Of a stretch of 64,000 nucleotides of DNA, positions 42,767-51,668 are shown piece by piece. Origin of the DNA: Streptomyces piniterrae (lineage in GTDB: Bacteria > Actinomycetota > Actinomycetes > Streptomycetales > Streptomycetaceae). Position 1 is the stretch's first letter. Each line of letters starts with the position of its first letter. The translations under genes were made by a program, and so were the position numbers. Where the stretch lies: positions 1 through 64,000 of the forward strand of contig NZ_SUMB01000004.1 in the NCBI RefSeq assembly GCF_005048155.1, in the 5' to 3' direction. The notes below the pieces were generated by a model, which saw only the letters and a program-made list of their open reading frames with translations, made no database searches and had not been told where the DNA came from.

Positions 42767-43151
42767 GGCTCCTTGAGGGGGTAGCGAGTTCTCCGACGGA
42801 GGTTCTGGTGGAACGCCGGGTCGGGGCAGCGTCCTGTCGTCGTCCTGCTGTCTCCGACGAGGTGGGGCTGGACACGGCAGGCGGACGACATACCGATGAC
42901 CGAGGACGACATGTCCATGACCGGGCGGCCGTACCATCACATCGAGACAGGCTCGGCGTCAACGGAAGTTCCATCGCGGAGCGGTGTTTGTCGGAAAATG
43001 GCAGGTGGCGCCCGATATCCGGGCACTCGCCGGTGGGCGCCGGCCGGTCGGGGCGGCTGCTGCGACGCTCCGATACTTCGAGGGCCCGCGACGCATCCAC
43101 TGCGTCTAGGGTCTTTCCGAGCCCGACCCATCGGACTTTCTGCGTCGGTGG
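42767..43151. other. Intergenic region, no gene found
   Basis: About 385 bp upstream of the aminopeptidase and downstream of the TnpB relic. It should contain the aminopeptidase promoter and the former right end of the IS605-type element; I could not place either. Confidence 0.4.
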
Positions 43152-43800
43152 CTAGGCCTCCGCGCAGAGGACCGGCCCGACCCTGTGCAGGACGTTTAAG
43201 GCGCCCACTACGTCTGCGTTCTCAACGAAGCCGCAGGAGAAACATTCGAACTTTGCGAAAGGTGTTGCGGGCGTCTACCGGGATCACTCGGCGAGCGGCA
43301 CTCTCAGCCTTCTGCGCCAGGATTCCGAAGAACATCCCCCAACCCGCATCCAGGATGCTGCGGTTCGGCCCAGCCTTCGCAGCAGGGCCGTTCGGGAGGA
43401 ACGCGCCGGCATTGTCGCGGTCGGGCTTGGGTGCAGGCGCCTTCGTCATGCCCGCTGGTTCAGCCGCTCGTACCCGATCACATCATGCTCGCGGATCAGC
43501 GCGTTCGCGGTCTTGTGGTGGTGGTCGAGATGTTGACGCCGGATCTCGGCGTGCAGCTTCGCGACCTTACGTGCTGCTGCGCCCTGCTTCCTCGACCACC
43601 TGCGGGTGCGTTTGGGGAAACGTCGCCAGCACACGCTGGGCCTCGGCCAGCTCCTCGCCCAAACGCTCCAGGAAGCACGCATTCTCGACGTACTCACCGT
43701 TGGACGTGGTCAGAAAGTGCACGGTGCCGATGTCGATACCGCCTCCTTCTTCCAGGAGCGCTCCCACTGCGTGTCTATACACGCTGCACCGTGTCAGCCG
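43152..43800 (-). pseudogene. IS605/IS1341-type TnpB (OrfB) remnant
   Basis: Broken RuvC-like nuclease gene. Successive frames read GIDIGTVHFLTTSNGEYVEN (first RuvC Asp), AARKVAKLHAEIRRQHLDHH and ANALIREHDVIGYERLNQ, then after a frameshift near 43446 MTKAPAPKPDRDNAGAFLPN and RSILDAGWGMFFGILAQKAE with AARRVIPVDARNT, then after another shift FECFSCGFVENADVVGALNV and LHRVGPVLCAEA before a TAG. The zinc-finger Cys residues after DARNT are partly lost, and the N-terminal RNA-binding half is missing. No TnpA was seen. Certainly inactive as a protein. Confidence 0.82.
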
Positions 43801-43985
43801 AGACAGCGCCGACCGAGGCCGCGAAGTATGACGACGACCACAAGGTGGGGAGCAGTGTCTTCAGTTGTGGGAACTCCTCCAGCACCACGCGGGAGGTGAA
43901 GCCCTTGCCGGCGGATCATGACTGGGACGCAGTGGTCTGGCACGCCCATCTAGGCGTCCTCTGGTGCGGGAGGAGAATGCGCGGC

Positions 43986-44969
43986 ATGACCATGGTGAAA
44001 GACATCGATGTCCGCGGAATGCAGCACTGCGAGACGACGGCGCTGGGCGTGCTGCTGCGGCATGAGGGACTCGACTTGTCCGAGCCCATGCTGTTCGGGC
44101 TTGGCTCCGGGCTGTCCTTCATCTACTGGGACAGCAAAGGCATGGGCTTTCCCTTCCTGGGAGGCCGGGTCAAGCCGTTTGAGCTCACCAGGAACCTGGC
44201 CGCCGCACTCGGACTTGAGCTGCTGGTCGGGGAGACCACCTCCCCGCGCAAGGCGTGGCAGAACGTGGCGGGCCCCATCGACGCCGGTCGACCGGTCGGC
44301 CTTCAGCTCGACAGCTGCCACCTGGACTACTTCAGCACCAAGGTGCACTTCGGCGGGCACGTCGTGGCCATGTATGGCTACGACGAACAGGACGCCTACC
44401 TTGTGGACACCAGCCCGCAGGGCGGAGCCGTCTCGACCAGCCTCGCCAGCCTGGCCAGGGCCAGAGCCGAGCGCGGCCCCATGACCGCCAAACACCGCTC
44501 CTTCACCATCACAGCGCCCAGCAACCCGACGTCACCGCAGGACCGGATCACCCCCGCGATCAAGACTTGCGCCGAAGCCTTCCTGAACCCGCCCATCGCG
44601 AACCTGGGCCACCGGGGCATCGAGAAGACCGCCAGGCAAGTGACGAAATGGCTGCAGCGCAGCGACAATCCGCAGGAGGACCTACCACGGGCCGCCGTCC
44701 TCATGGAGAAGGCCGGCACCGGTGGCGCCCTGTTCCGCAATCTCTACCGGGACTTCCTCGCCGAGTGTGCCCAGCTGATCGACAGCAGCCACCTGCGCAC
44801 TGGCCACAGCCTGTATACCGAGGCCGCCGCCCTCTGGACAGAGGTGGCCGCACTCATCGCTACAGCAGGCCAATCCGGCGACGCGAAGAACCTCATGCAG
44901 GCCGGCTCCCTCCTCCACGAGCTCTCGCGCATCGAACGCGATGCGATGCAGGCGCTCGGCATGCTCTAG
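43986..44969 (+). CDS. BtrH_N / DUF4872 domain protein
   Basis: 327 residues. The N-terminal BtrH-like domain begins with HCETTALGVLLRHEGLDLSE, where Cys15 is the presumed nucleophile, followed by MLFGLGSGLSF and later VHFGGHVVAMYGYDE (His/Asp), a papain-like C39-type fold. The C-terminal 130 residues are the helical DUF4872 domain. In butirosin biosynthesis BtrH transfers an acyl chain from an ACP; lone BtrH_N-DUF4872 proteins in Streptomyces are uncharacterised and may be acyltransferases or cysteine hydrolases. No ACP or aminoglycoside gene lies nearby. ATG 43986 is about 10 nt after GGAGGAG; another ATG at 43977 is too close to it. Confidence 0.85.
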   Translation: MTMVKDIDVRGMQHCETTALGVLLRHEGLDLSEPMLFGLGSGLSFIYWDSKGMGFPFLGGRVKPFELTRNLAAALGLELLVGETTSPRKAWQNVAGPIDAGRPVGLQLDSCHLDYFSTKVHFGGHVVAMYGYDEQDAYLVDTSPQGGAVSTSLASLARARAERGPMTAKHRSFTITAPSNPTSPQDRITPAIKTCAEAFLNPPIANLGHRGIEKTARQVTKWLQRSDNPQEDLPRAAVLMEKAGTGGALFRNLYRDFLAECAQLIDSSHLRTGHSLYTEAAALWTEVAALIATAGQSGDAKNLMQAGSLLHELSRIERDAMQALGML

Positions 44970-44978
44970 AAGTATTGA

Positions 44979-45149
44979 TCAGGACTCGCCAGCCTGAACA
45001 ACGCTCGTGATCTCCCTGGGGTTGGCCTCGTGGTGCGCAGGGGTCCCGTCGGTGAAGTACATCTTCTCCAGCAGACCAGGGAGGCCGCCGAGAACGTGCG
45101 GCATCGTGTGACCTGCCATGCCGTTGCCGGCGCTCACGTCGATGGGCAC
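44979..45149 (-). CDS. Possible small protein, 56 residues
   Basis: Open frame from GTG 45149 to TGA 44979-44981: PIDVSAGNGMAGHTMPHVLG, GLPGLLEKMYFTDGTPAHHE and NPREITSVVQAGES. Codon positions look protein-like with G/C at third bases, but no strong ribosome-binding site or known family. It lies 27 bp downstream of the DUF6082 gene on the same strand and could be a remnant of a longer gene. Confidence 0.35.
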   Translation of the reverse strand: MPIDVSAGNGMAGHTMPHVLGGLPGLLEKMYFTDGTPAHHEANPREITSVVQAGES

Positions 45150-45176
45150 GGGCGTGATGCCACTGAGTCTGAACTT

Positions 45177-45938
45177 CTAGGTACGAGGACGCGACTGTCG
45201 TCGTCCGAGGAGGGCATGCGCTGTGCGGGGTGACGGCAGCGGGCGGGGCCGTGCCCTGGACACATGACGGGGATCTGCGTCGTTGCGTCGCGCGGCCGGT
45301 GACGGGAGGAAGACATCCGCAGCAGGTGGGCCGGCGGATACGGCCGCCGCATAGCGCTCCTGCGTCAGGCGGACGAAGGCCGAGTCCCGCCTGTCCCCCG
45401 CTTTCATGGTGCGCAGCCAACTTGAGCCATCGCGCTGCCACTGCTCGCGTGCGATCTCATGACGAAAATGCGAGTCGAGCTTCACTGTCAGCTTGGCGGT
45501 GGAAAGGTGCCCGATGCGGAACCGGTGCAGAAGCTCGCCCAGCGCCAGCGAGGAAACAATGTGCTGTTGATGGCGCAGCAGGGTGACCGGCTCGGCAGGC
45601 GGCGACCAGGCCCGCAGCAGTTCCGGGTCGTCGAAGACAAGAGAGGTGAGCTGGAGGTGGCTGTCTCTGACGGCTTGCTCGTCGCTCGTGCGGGCCTGGC
45701 GGAGCTGGAACACAAGCGACAGGACGACTCCCGCCAAGGCCGCACTTGAAATCAGAATCGACACCGCCGCATAGACCTGGCTGATGTCACTGAGTTTGTT
45801 CCAGTCGTAGCCGGCCGGCGCAATGGCGGACAGGGCGAAGGGCGTTGCCACCAGCAGGCCCAGCATGCCGGCCAGGGCAACGACGGCCCAGAGCACGACC
45901 GAGGACACCCGCCACCCGCTGTTGCGCCTGCCGAACAT
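45177..45938 (-). CDS. DUF6082-type membrane protein
   Basis: 253 residues. Two transmembrane helices at the N-terminus (about 12-38 and 52-78: SSVVLWAVVALAGMLGLLVA; AAVSILISSAALAGVVLSLV), then a cytoplasmic helical domain with FQLRQARTSDEQAVRDSHLQ and LTSLVFDDPELLRAW, the DUF6082 pattern seen in many Streptomyces. The last 50 residues are Pro/Arg-rich and unlike the family, so the true C-terminus may have been altered by a frameshift near 45300. The function of DUF6082 is unknown. Confidence 0.75.
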   Translation of the reverse strand: MFGRRNSGWRVSSVVLWAVVALAGMLGLLVATPFALSAIAPAGYDWNKLSDISQVYAAVSILISSAALAGVVLSLVFQLRQARTSDEQAVRDSHLQLTSLVFDDPELLRAWSPPAEPVTLLRHQQHIVSSLALGELLHRFRIGHLSTAKLTVKLDSHFRHEIAREQWQRDGSSWLRTMKAGDRRDSAFVRLTQERYAAAVSAGPPAADVFLPSPAARRNDADPRHVSRARPRPLPSPRTAHALLGRRQSRPRT

Positions 45939-46142
45939 GAGACTCCCGACTCCTCGATACCCAGCAGGATAGTAAGCCCGACCAAGCCACTGCAGGAGGC
46001 GTTTTCGCAGGTCCGAGGGGTCGGGGTGTTACACAACCGTTTGCCACCGTACGCCGGAGTGGGGCTGCCGGCGGCGTCGCCGAGGAGGCCGCCGACAGCC
46101 CTGTTGGGTAAGGCTGTTGCCCGTGGTGTCCGTTACCTGCCG

Positions 46143-46937
46143 TCAGATGCGGTTGTCGCGGAGGAAGTCGCAAATGAGGGTGGCCCATTCCTCCGGCTGC
46201 TCGACGAAGGGGAGATGCCCGGTGGCCAGTTCGGCGTAGCGCGCGCCGGGGATGGCGTCGGCGAGCTGTCGGTGGTGGTGTGGGGTGACGAGCTGATCGA
46301 GCGTGGTGGAGACGACCAGGGTCGGCACGGCGAGCGCGGCGAGGTCGGCCCGGACGTCGATGTGGTCGATGAGCAGGTCGAGGTGCTCCGGCGTACCGGG
46401 CGGGATGGTGGCCGCGGTGGTCTTGAGGGCGGTGTCGAGGTCGTCCTGGGCGATGGCGTCCAGGGCCGGGGCGCTGAGGCCGATCAGGGACACGAGGGCG
46501 GCCAGGTGCTCCAGGTCGCCCGCGCGGAGCATGTCGCGCCACAGTCGGGCCGCCAGCAGGAACCGCGGGTTGGGGTGGGCGAAGCCGGCGGTGAGGACCA
46601 GGGCGGTGACACGCTCGGGGTGACGGGTCGCGGCCCGGATGGCGACCGGGGTGCCCAGCGAGTATCCGGCGATGGCGAAGGTGTTCAGGCCCTCTTCGAC
46701 GGCGGTGGCGACCAGTTCGTCGGCCAGGGCGTCAAGGGCGAGCGGTGCCTTGGCGCGCGGGGTGCGGCCGGTGCCGGGGTAATCCGGGCCGACGACGGTG
46801 TGCTGTGCGGCCAACGTGTCCAGGATGGGGCCGTAGTTGGCGTCGATGCCGCCGCCGGCGCCGTGGGCGAGCAGCAGGCCGGGGCCGGTGCCGCGCACCA
46901 CGCGGCCGAGGTTGGAGGTGGGCAGAGCAATAGTCAT
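46143..46937 (-). CDS. Alpha/beta-fold hydrolase
   Basis: 264 residues. Oxyanion region LLAHGAGGGIDANYG, beta4-turn GPDYPGTGRTPRA, nucleophile elbow IAGYSLGTPVAIR (GYSLG, Ser about 93), acid residue in STTLDQLVTPHHHRQL and catalytic His in TGHLPFVEQPEEW. A generic esterase/lipase-like hydrolase; substrate unknown. ATG with AAGGAGACAAGAAAC upstream. It lies directly downstream of the collapsed MFS gene on the same strand, and so may have formed a drug-exporter plus hydrolase operon under the MerR regulator at 47731. Confidence 0.87.
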   Translation of the reverse strand: MTIALPTSNLGRVVRGTGPGLLLAHGAGGGIDANYGPILDTLAAQHTVVGPDYPGTGRTPRAKAPLALDALADELVATAVEEGLNTFAIAGYSLGTPVAIRAATRHPERVTALVLTAGFAHPNPRFLLAARLWRDMLRAGDLEHLAALVSLIGLSAPALDAIAQDDLDTALKTTAATIPPGTPEHLDLLIDHIDVRADLAALAVPTLVVSTTLDQLVTPHHHRQLADAIPGARYAELATGHLPFVEQPEEWATLICDFLRDNRI

Positions 46938-46980
46938 GTTTCTTGTCTCCTTCGGGTTCCGGCAGTGGTTGAGTAGTTGG

Positions 46981-47671
46981 TCACTGCTGGTTGGTGCGGT
47001 GTTGGGGGGCGGTTGCAGTCGCAGTTGCCGTAGTTGTGGCTGCGGTTGCGGTTGCGGTTGCGGTTGCGGTTGCGAGGAGGACGGCGCCGGGGGCGAGCAG
47101 GGCGCCGATCCAGGGCAGATCGGTCAGGGTGAGGCCGAAGGTGAGGGCCTGTCGGCCGAGTTGGGAACCGCCGGCGACGCCGAGGTTGAACGCGGAGGCG
47201 CTGATCGCGGTGACCAGGGTGGGCGCGGCGGGCGCAGCGGCCAGAGCCCGGCCCACGGGGTGCGGTCGGCCAGGCGGCCGCCGAGGATGTTGCCCGCGAC
47301 CGCGCCGAGCCCGTCCCCGGAGCCGGTGTGCGGCGTGGACGGCCGGACGAACACGGCCACGGCCACGGCGCACAGGATGACAACAACGAGCGCGGCGATT
47401 GCCGTACGCGACGCCGCGTCAGACGCAGCATCATGACCGTCACCAGCGGCCCGGCGACCGTGACCACGAGGGCGTACCAGGTCACCAGAGATCCGGTGAT
47501 CGGCAGCGGCTGGTGCAGATCGGCGGACAGCTGCGGCAGCCCGACCATGACCCACTCGGCGGTGCCCACGGCGAACACGCTCGCGGTGAGCACCGCCAGG
47601 GCGGTACTCCGGCGCAGCGCAGACGGGACGGGGCTGGTCACGGCCGTGGAGGACGCTGTGCTGGTGGTCAT
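46981..47671 (-). pseudogene. MFS transporter remnant
   Basis: Fragments of a 12-helix major-facilitator drug exporter in three frames. From ATG 47671: ALAVLTASVFAVGTAEWVMV, GLPQLSADLHQPLPITGSLV and ALVVTVAGPLVTVMMLRLTR (TM1-2); then VGNILGGRLADRTPWAG-like text (VAGNILGGRLADRTPWAG) in another frame; then PTLVTAISASAFNLGVAGGS, RQALTFGLTLTDLPWIGALL (TM11-12) in a third, ending TNQQ. The middle third of the protein is deleted and a GGTTGC microsatellite near the end codes for alternating Ala-Thr. It is nonfunctional. Confidence 0.82.
47044..47073. repeat. GGTTGC hexanucleotide repeat
   Basis: Five perfect GGTTGC units with degenerate ones on both sides, inside the MFS relic. Confidence 0.85.
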
Positions 47672-47687
47672 GACCGGCACGCTAAAG

Positions 47688-47705
47688 TCTCACATCACTG
47701 TGAGA
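47688..47705. promoter_or_regulatory. MerR-type palindrome
   Basis: TCTCAC-ATCACT-GTGAGA, perfect 6-6-6 dyad between the divergent MFS relic and the MerR gene, 26 bp before the MerR start; a typical MerR-promoter operator. Confidence 0.7.
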
Positions 47706-47730
47706 GTCAACGTGGTGAGGTGCAGATCAC

Positions 47731-48105
47731 GTGCGCATCGGGGAGATGGTCCGCCGTACGGGAGTGAGCGAGCGGCTGCTGCGCTACTACGAGGAACAGG
47801 GCTTGCTCGCGCCGACGCGGCTGCCGAGCGGCTACCGGGTCTACGACGACGCGGACGTGGACACGGTCCGGCGCATCCGCACCCTGCTCGCAGCGGGCCT
47901 TCCGACCGCCACCATCGTCCAGGTCCTGCCGTGCGTCCGCGACGACGGCCCGAACCTCGTGCCGGTGTGCTCCGACCTGGTGGCCGAGCTGCGCCGGGAG
48001 CGCGAGCGCATCACCCACGCGATCAATGACCTCCAGGCGTCACGGGGGATGCTCGACGCGGTCATCGCGGCCGGCCCGGCTGACGCCGAAGCAATGGTCC
48101 AGTAG
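47731..48105 (+). CDS. MerR-family regulator
   Basis: 124 residues. Winged HTH at residues 1-70: RIGEMVRRTGVSERLLRYYE, EQGLLAPTRLPSGYRVYDDA, DVDTVRRIRTLLAAGLPTAT. The C-terminal coiled coil (RRERERITHAINDLQASRGM) mediates dimerisation. There is one Cys pair-like CVRDDGPNLVPVC segment near residues 68-80, which could bind a metal or thiol-reactive ligand. GTG start. It is divergent from the MFS relic, so its original target is broken; the hydrolase beyond may remain under its control. The stop codon starts a 25-bp tandem repeat. Confidence 0.87.
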   Translation: MRIGEMVRRTGVSERLLRYYEEQGLLAPTRLPSGYRVYDDADVDTVRRIRTLLAAGLPTATIVQVLPCVRDDGPNLVPVCSDLVAELRRERERITHAINDLQASRGMLDAVIAAGPADAEAMVQ

Positions 48106-48150
48106 CCACGGTCAGGAGGCTGCCGAGTAGCCGCAGTCAGGAGGCTGCTG
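48101..48150. repeat. 25-bp tandem duplication across a stop codon
   Basis: Units 48101-48125 and 48126-48150, both AGTAGCC then GTCAGGAGGCTGC with three differences. The MerR stop TAG (48103-48105) lies in the first copy. Confidence 0.85.
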
Positions 48151-48348
48151 CCGACCGAGACCCGGCGGCACCGGCCGCCCGCCGTTGCCCCGGAACGCCG
48201 GCCGCCGGCCGCCGCCGCTGTAGTGGGTCACCGGGAGACTCAGCGCACCGGTGACCCACCGAGGAATTGGCTACCCACGCGGGCATCGGCCCCCGTGCGC
48301 TCCGGGCCCGCCCTGCACCATCGGACCGGCCCCATCGGACAGGCGGCC

Positions 48349-50589
48349 CTATCGGTCTCCCGCCTCCTCCAATCCCCCGAGCTCCTCGGGGAGATCGCCG
48401 GTGTGCAGCACCCCGAGGTGCTGGGTGGCGCGGGTCAGCGCGACGTACAGATCACTCACGCCGTACTCGGCCGGTTCCACGATCAGCACCGTGTCGAACT
48501 CCAGCCCCTTCGCCTGCCGTACGTCCAGCAGCACCACGTCCCGGGTGAGGTCGGGCGCGGGCCCGTGACCCACGTCCGGCAGCTCCGCGAGGAGTGCCGC
48601 GTGCAGCGCCGTCGGGGCGATGACCGCGACCCGTCCCCCGCCGCGGGCCGCCGCGGTCTCCCGTGCCACGGCGGCGGCGAGGCCGCCCGCGGCGACTCGC
48701 AGCGCCCAGGGCCGCACCCCGGTCGACCGCACCGAGCCGGGCGGCTCGAACGACGGGTCGTGCGCCCGCAGGAATCCGGCCGCCACCTCCATGATCTCGG
48801 CGGGCGTACGGTAGTTGACCCCCAGCCGTACATGCTCCCAGCGGTCGTCCACGTACGGCTCCAGGATGCGTTCCCAGGAGCCGAGCCCGGCCAACTCGGC
48901 GGTCTGCGCCGGGTCTCCGACCAGCGTCATGGAGCGTGTCGGAATGCGCCGCATCAGCAGCCGCCAGGCCATCGCCGAGAGCTCCTGCGCCTCGTCGACG
49001 ACGATGTGGCCGAACGCCCAGGTCCGGTCGGCCGCCGCCCGCTCGGCAGCGCTGCGGTGGTCGGCCTCCTCATGCCGTTCGGCCATCCGCTCGGCGTCGA
49101 TGATGTCGTGTGCCGCGAGGACTTCGGACTCCTCGTCCTCGAACTCGTATGTCTCCGAGCCGGCGGACAGGTCCAACACGCCCTGTGCGTAGGCGATCCG
49201 CTCCTGGCGCTCGGCCTCGGCCGCGGCGCGGGCCGCGCTGTCGTCCTCGCCCAGCAGTTCGGCGGCCTCGTCGAGGAGCGGAACGTCGGCCTGGGTCCAC
49301 GCCCCGCCCTGCCGCTGGATCAGCTCGGCCGACTCGGCGTCGAGGTGGACCGGCTCGGCGAGGAAGTCCGCGACGAACTGCTGCGGGGTGAGCTGCGGCC
49401 ACAGCTCGTCGATGGCCGCGTGGACCTCCCGGCTTGTCGCGATCTCCTTGCCCATCTGGGCGATGTCGTCGGGCCCCAGCAGATTGGGCCCGCCGAACGG
49501 GTCGGCGCCGATCCGCTCGGCCAGTTGCGCGGTGAGCGCGTCGATGACGTGGAATGCGAAGACGGGCCTGGCCAGGTTGTGGGGCAGCCCGCTCTCACGC
49601 GCCTGCCAGCGCGCGTCCTCGGCCATGGCCCGCTCCAGTTGGAGTGTCCCGTATCCGTCGTGGTCGATCTCCGTCGCCCACTCGGGCACCGTCTGCCGGT
49701 CCCGCAGCGCCTTCGCCAGCACGCCGGCCATCGCGGCACGCCCCTTGACCTCGGCGGCGGCCGGACTGTCGGTGCCGGTGGCGCGTACACCGGGGAAGAG
49801 TTCGCCGATGGTGGCCAGCAGCACCCCGGTCTCTCCCAGGGACGGCAGCACGTCGCCGATGTAGCTCAGGAAGGCCGGATTCGGGCCGACGATCAGCACT
49901 GCGCGACGGGCCAGCAGTTCCCGGTGTTCGTACAGCAGATAGGCCGCCCGGTGCAGCGCGACGACGGTCTTCCCGGTGCCGGGGCCGCCCTCGACGACCA
50001 TGACGCCCTGGTGGGGCGCCCGGATGATGCGGTCCTGCTCGGCCTGGATGGTCCGGACGATGTCGTGCATCCGCCCCGTGCGGGCCGTGTCCAGCGCGGC
50101 CAGCAGGACCTCGTCGGCGTCCGCGCCCTCGTGCCCTGTGCGGGTCGGGTCCCTGAGGTCCATCAGCTCGTCGTGGAGCGCGGTGACGGTGCGCCCCTCG
50201 GTGGTGATGTGCCGCCTGCGCCGGAGGCCCATCGGGGAATGACCGGTGGCGAGATAGAAGGGGCGGGCCATGTCGGCCCGCCAGTCGAGCACCAAGGGCG
50301 TACGGGACGGGTCGTCCTGCCGAATTCCGATGCGCCCGATGTGGTAAGTACGGCCGTCCCGGAAGTCGAGGCGTCCGAAACAGAGCCCGTTCTCCCCCGC
50401 CTGGATAGCACTGAGCAGCCCGGACTGCTCCGCCACCAGCACATCCCGCTCAAGCCTGGCCTGGAAACCGCTTCCGACCTGTACGAGCGCGCCGCGCACC
50501 GACTCCTCGGCCTGCTCCCTGAGTTGATCGAGCCGAGTGTAGAGGCCGGTGATGAATTGCTGTTCCTGCCGCATTTCCTCGGTTGACAA
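48349..50589 (-). CDS. HelD/HelR-like RNA polymerase-associated helicase
   Basis: About 746 residues of the HelD group of superfamily 1. An N-terminal coiled coil (STEEMRQEQQFITGLYTRLD ...) probes the polymerase secondary channel; then Walker A VVEGGPGTGKTVVALHRAAY, motif II IVVDEAQELSAM, GDPAQTAEL (III), GVNYRTPAEI (IV), and VVLLDVRQAKGLEFDTVLIV plus LYVALTRATQHLGVLH (V, VI). HelD proteins free stalled RNA polymerase; HelR of Streptomyces and mycobacteria displaces rifamycin and gives resistance. TTG 50589 (6 nt after AGGAG) is chosen over GTG 50595. Neighbour is a beta-lactamase, transcribed the same way with a terminator between. Confidence 0.9.
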   Translation of the reverse strand: MSTEEMRQEQQFITGLYTRLDQLREQAEESVRGALVQVGSGFQARLERDVLVAEQSGLLSAIQAGENGLCFGRLDFRDGRTYHIGRIGIRQDDPSRTPLVLDWRADMARPFYLATGHSPMGLRRRRHITTEGRTVTALHDELMDLRDPTRTGHEGADADEVLLAALDTARTGRMHDIVRTIQAEQDRIIRAPHQGVMVVEGGPGTGKTVVALHRAAYLLYEHRELLARRAVLIVGPNPAFLSYIGDVLPSLGETGVLLATIGELFPGVRATGTDSPAAAEVKGRAAMAGVLAKALRDRQTVPEWATEIDHDGYGTLQLERAMAEDARWQARESGLPHNLARPVFAFHVIDALTAQLAERIGADPFGGPNLLGPDDIAQMGKEIATSREVHAAIDELWPQLTPQQFVADFLAEPVHLDAESAELIQRQGGAWTQADVPLLDEAAELLGEDDSAARAAAEAERQERIAYAQGVLDLSAGSETYEFEDEESEVLAAHDIIDAERMAERHEEADHRSAAERAAADRTWAFGHIVVDEAQELSAMAWRLLMRRIPTRSMTLVGDPAQTAELAGLGSWERILEPYVDDRWEHVRLGVNYRTPAEIMEVAAGFLRAHDPSFEPPGSVRSTGVRPWALRVAAGGLAAAVARETAAARGGGRVAVIAPTALHAALLAELPDVGHGPAPDLTRDVVLLDVRQAKGLEFDTVLIVEPAEYGVSDLYVALTRATQHLGVLHTGDLPEELGGLEEAGDR

Positions 50590-50680
50590 TTCCACTCCTG
50601 ACGCGATATGCTCTGCTTCGCAGAAGACTTTTCTTCATGCCTATTTCGCGAAGGCATGAAGGATTAAATATACGCGGGAA

Positions 50681-50712
50681 CAAGCCCCGGATGTCAATTC
50701 ATCCGGGGCTTG
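50681..50712. terminator. Rho-independent terminator after beta-lactamase
   Basis: CAAGCCCCGGAT / ATCCGGGGCTTG, 12-bp perfect stem with 8-nt loop, 42 bp downstream of the beta-lactamase stop. On the plus strand it is followed by CTTCTTTT. Confidence 0.85.
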
Positions 50713-50753
50713 CTTCTTTTGGGGAATCGCTCCCGGGAGAAGGTGGGCTGGAA

Positions 50754-51668
50754 CTAGGTGAGAGCGGAGATGATCTGCTTTGCCGTTTCGGCGATCAGGG
50801 AGTCCTTGGGCGGGGTGTGGTACCCGGGCCGGTCGGACATGATGGCCAGCACGAGCGGAGTGCCATGGGGCGGCCATGCGACGGCGATGTCGTTGGCCCT
50901 GCCGTAGTCGCCGGTTCCGGTCTTGTCGGCCACCGTCCATCCCTTGGGCAGCCCGGCCCGGATGCGCTTGGCTCCGGTGATGTTGCGTTCGAGCCAGTCT
51001 TTGAGCAGGGCCCGTTTATCGGTGCTCAGCGCGTCGCCCAGTACGAGTTTGCGGTAGTCGGCTGCGATAGCCCGGGGAGTGGTGGTGTCGCGGGGATCTT
51101 GCGGGCGGACTCTGTTCAGCTCGGGCTCGTAGTGGTCCATGCGGCTGACGCTGTCTCCGAGTCCGCGTAGATAGGCGGTTAACCGCGTCGGACCGCCGAT
51201 GTCGCGCATCAGCAGGTTGCCGGCCGTGCCATCGCTGTAGCGGATGGCGGCATCACACAACTGCCTGATCGTCATTCCCGTCGCAATGTGATCCTTGGTG
51301 ATCGGCGATATGGAGTTGACGTCGGCCTCGGTGTAGGTGACGCGTTTGTCCAGGTGGCCGAGTGGGTTTCGGTGCAGGACCGCAGCCGCGGCGAGTGTCT
51401 TGAAGGTGGAACAGAACGCAAAACGCTCGTCCGCACGGTAGGCCACCGTGGCGCCCGTTCCGGTTGCCAGGGCGTACACGCCCAGACGGGCACCATGCTT
51501 GCGTTCGAGCGCCGCGAACTGCGGGTCCCTTGCGTCGGCAGAGCGGCGACTCGACGCCGAGGGGGACCCGGAGGCCGGGCGATCGCCGCCGCCGCACCCT
51601 GTCAGTGGCAGGAGAGCTGCTGCCAGCAGCAGAGCACGGCGGGATGGGCCGGGCTGCTCAATGTGCAT
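50754..51668 (-). CDS. bla: Class A beta-lactamase (lipoprotein)
   Basis: 304 residues. Lipobox LTGC (Cys25) predicts membrane anchoring outside. The serine nucleophile motif is CSTFK (Ser87, Lys90), the second motif SDG (145-147) in RYSDGTAGN, as in other Streptomyces enzymes instead of SDN, the omega-loop EPELN holds the general base Glu181, and the third motif is DKTGTGDYG. The Cys before Ser87 is usual for actinobacterial enzymes. It should hydrolyse penicillins. ATG 51668. No BlaR/BlaI genes are adjacent; the MerR gene upstream is 243 bp away. Confidence 0.94.
   Translation of the reverse strand: MHIEQPGPSRRALLLAAALLPLTGCGGGDRPASGSPSASSRRSADARDPQFAALERKHGARLGVYALATGTGATVAYRADERFAFCSTFKTLAAAAVLHRNPLGHLDKRVTYTEADVNSISPITKDHIATGMTIRQLCDAAIRYSDGTAGNLLMRDIGGPTRLTAYLRGLGDSVSRMDHYEPELNRVRPQDPRDTTTPRAIAADYRKLVLGDALSTDKRALLKDWLERNITGAKRIRAGLPKGWTVADKTGTGDYGRANDIAVAWPPHGTPLVLAIMSDRPGYHTPPKDSLIAETAKQIISALT

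Noticed and set aside
46981-47671. Frameshifts in the MFS gene as sequencing errors
   Set aside because: Several shifts and a missing middle third cannot be fixed by one or two base corrections, so true decay is more likely.
48223-50586. Open frame of 787 codons antisense to the HelD-like gene
   Set aside because: The opposite strand carries complete helicase motifs, so this is a shadow.
50681-50712. Rifamycin-associated element in front of the HelD-like gene
   Set aside because: The arms run CAAGCCCC...GGGGCTTG, the reverse of what I recall for the element, and the hairpin with a T-run is better explained as the beta-lactamase terminator.
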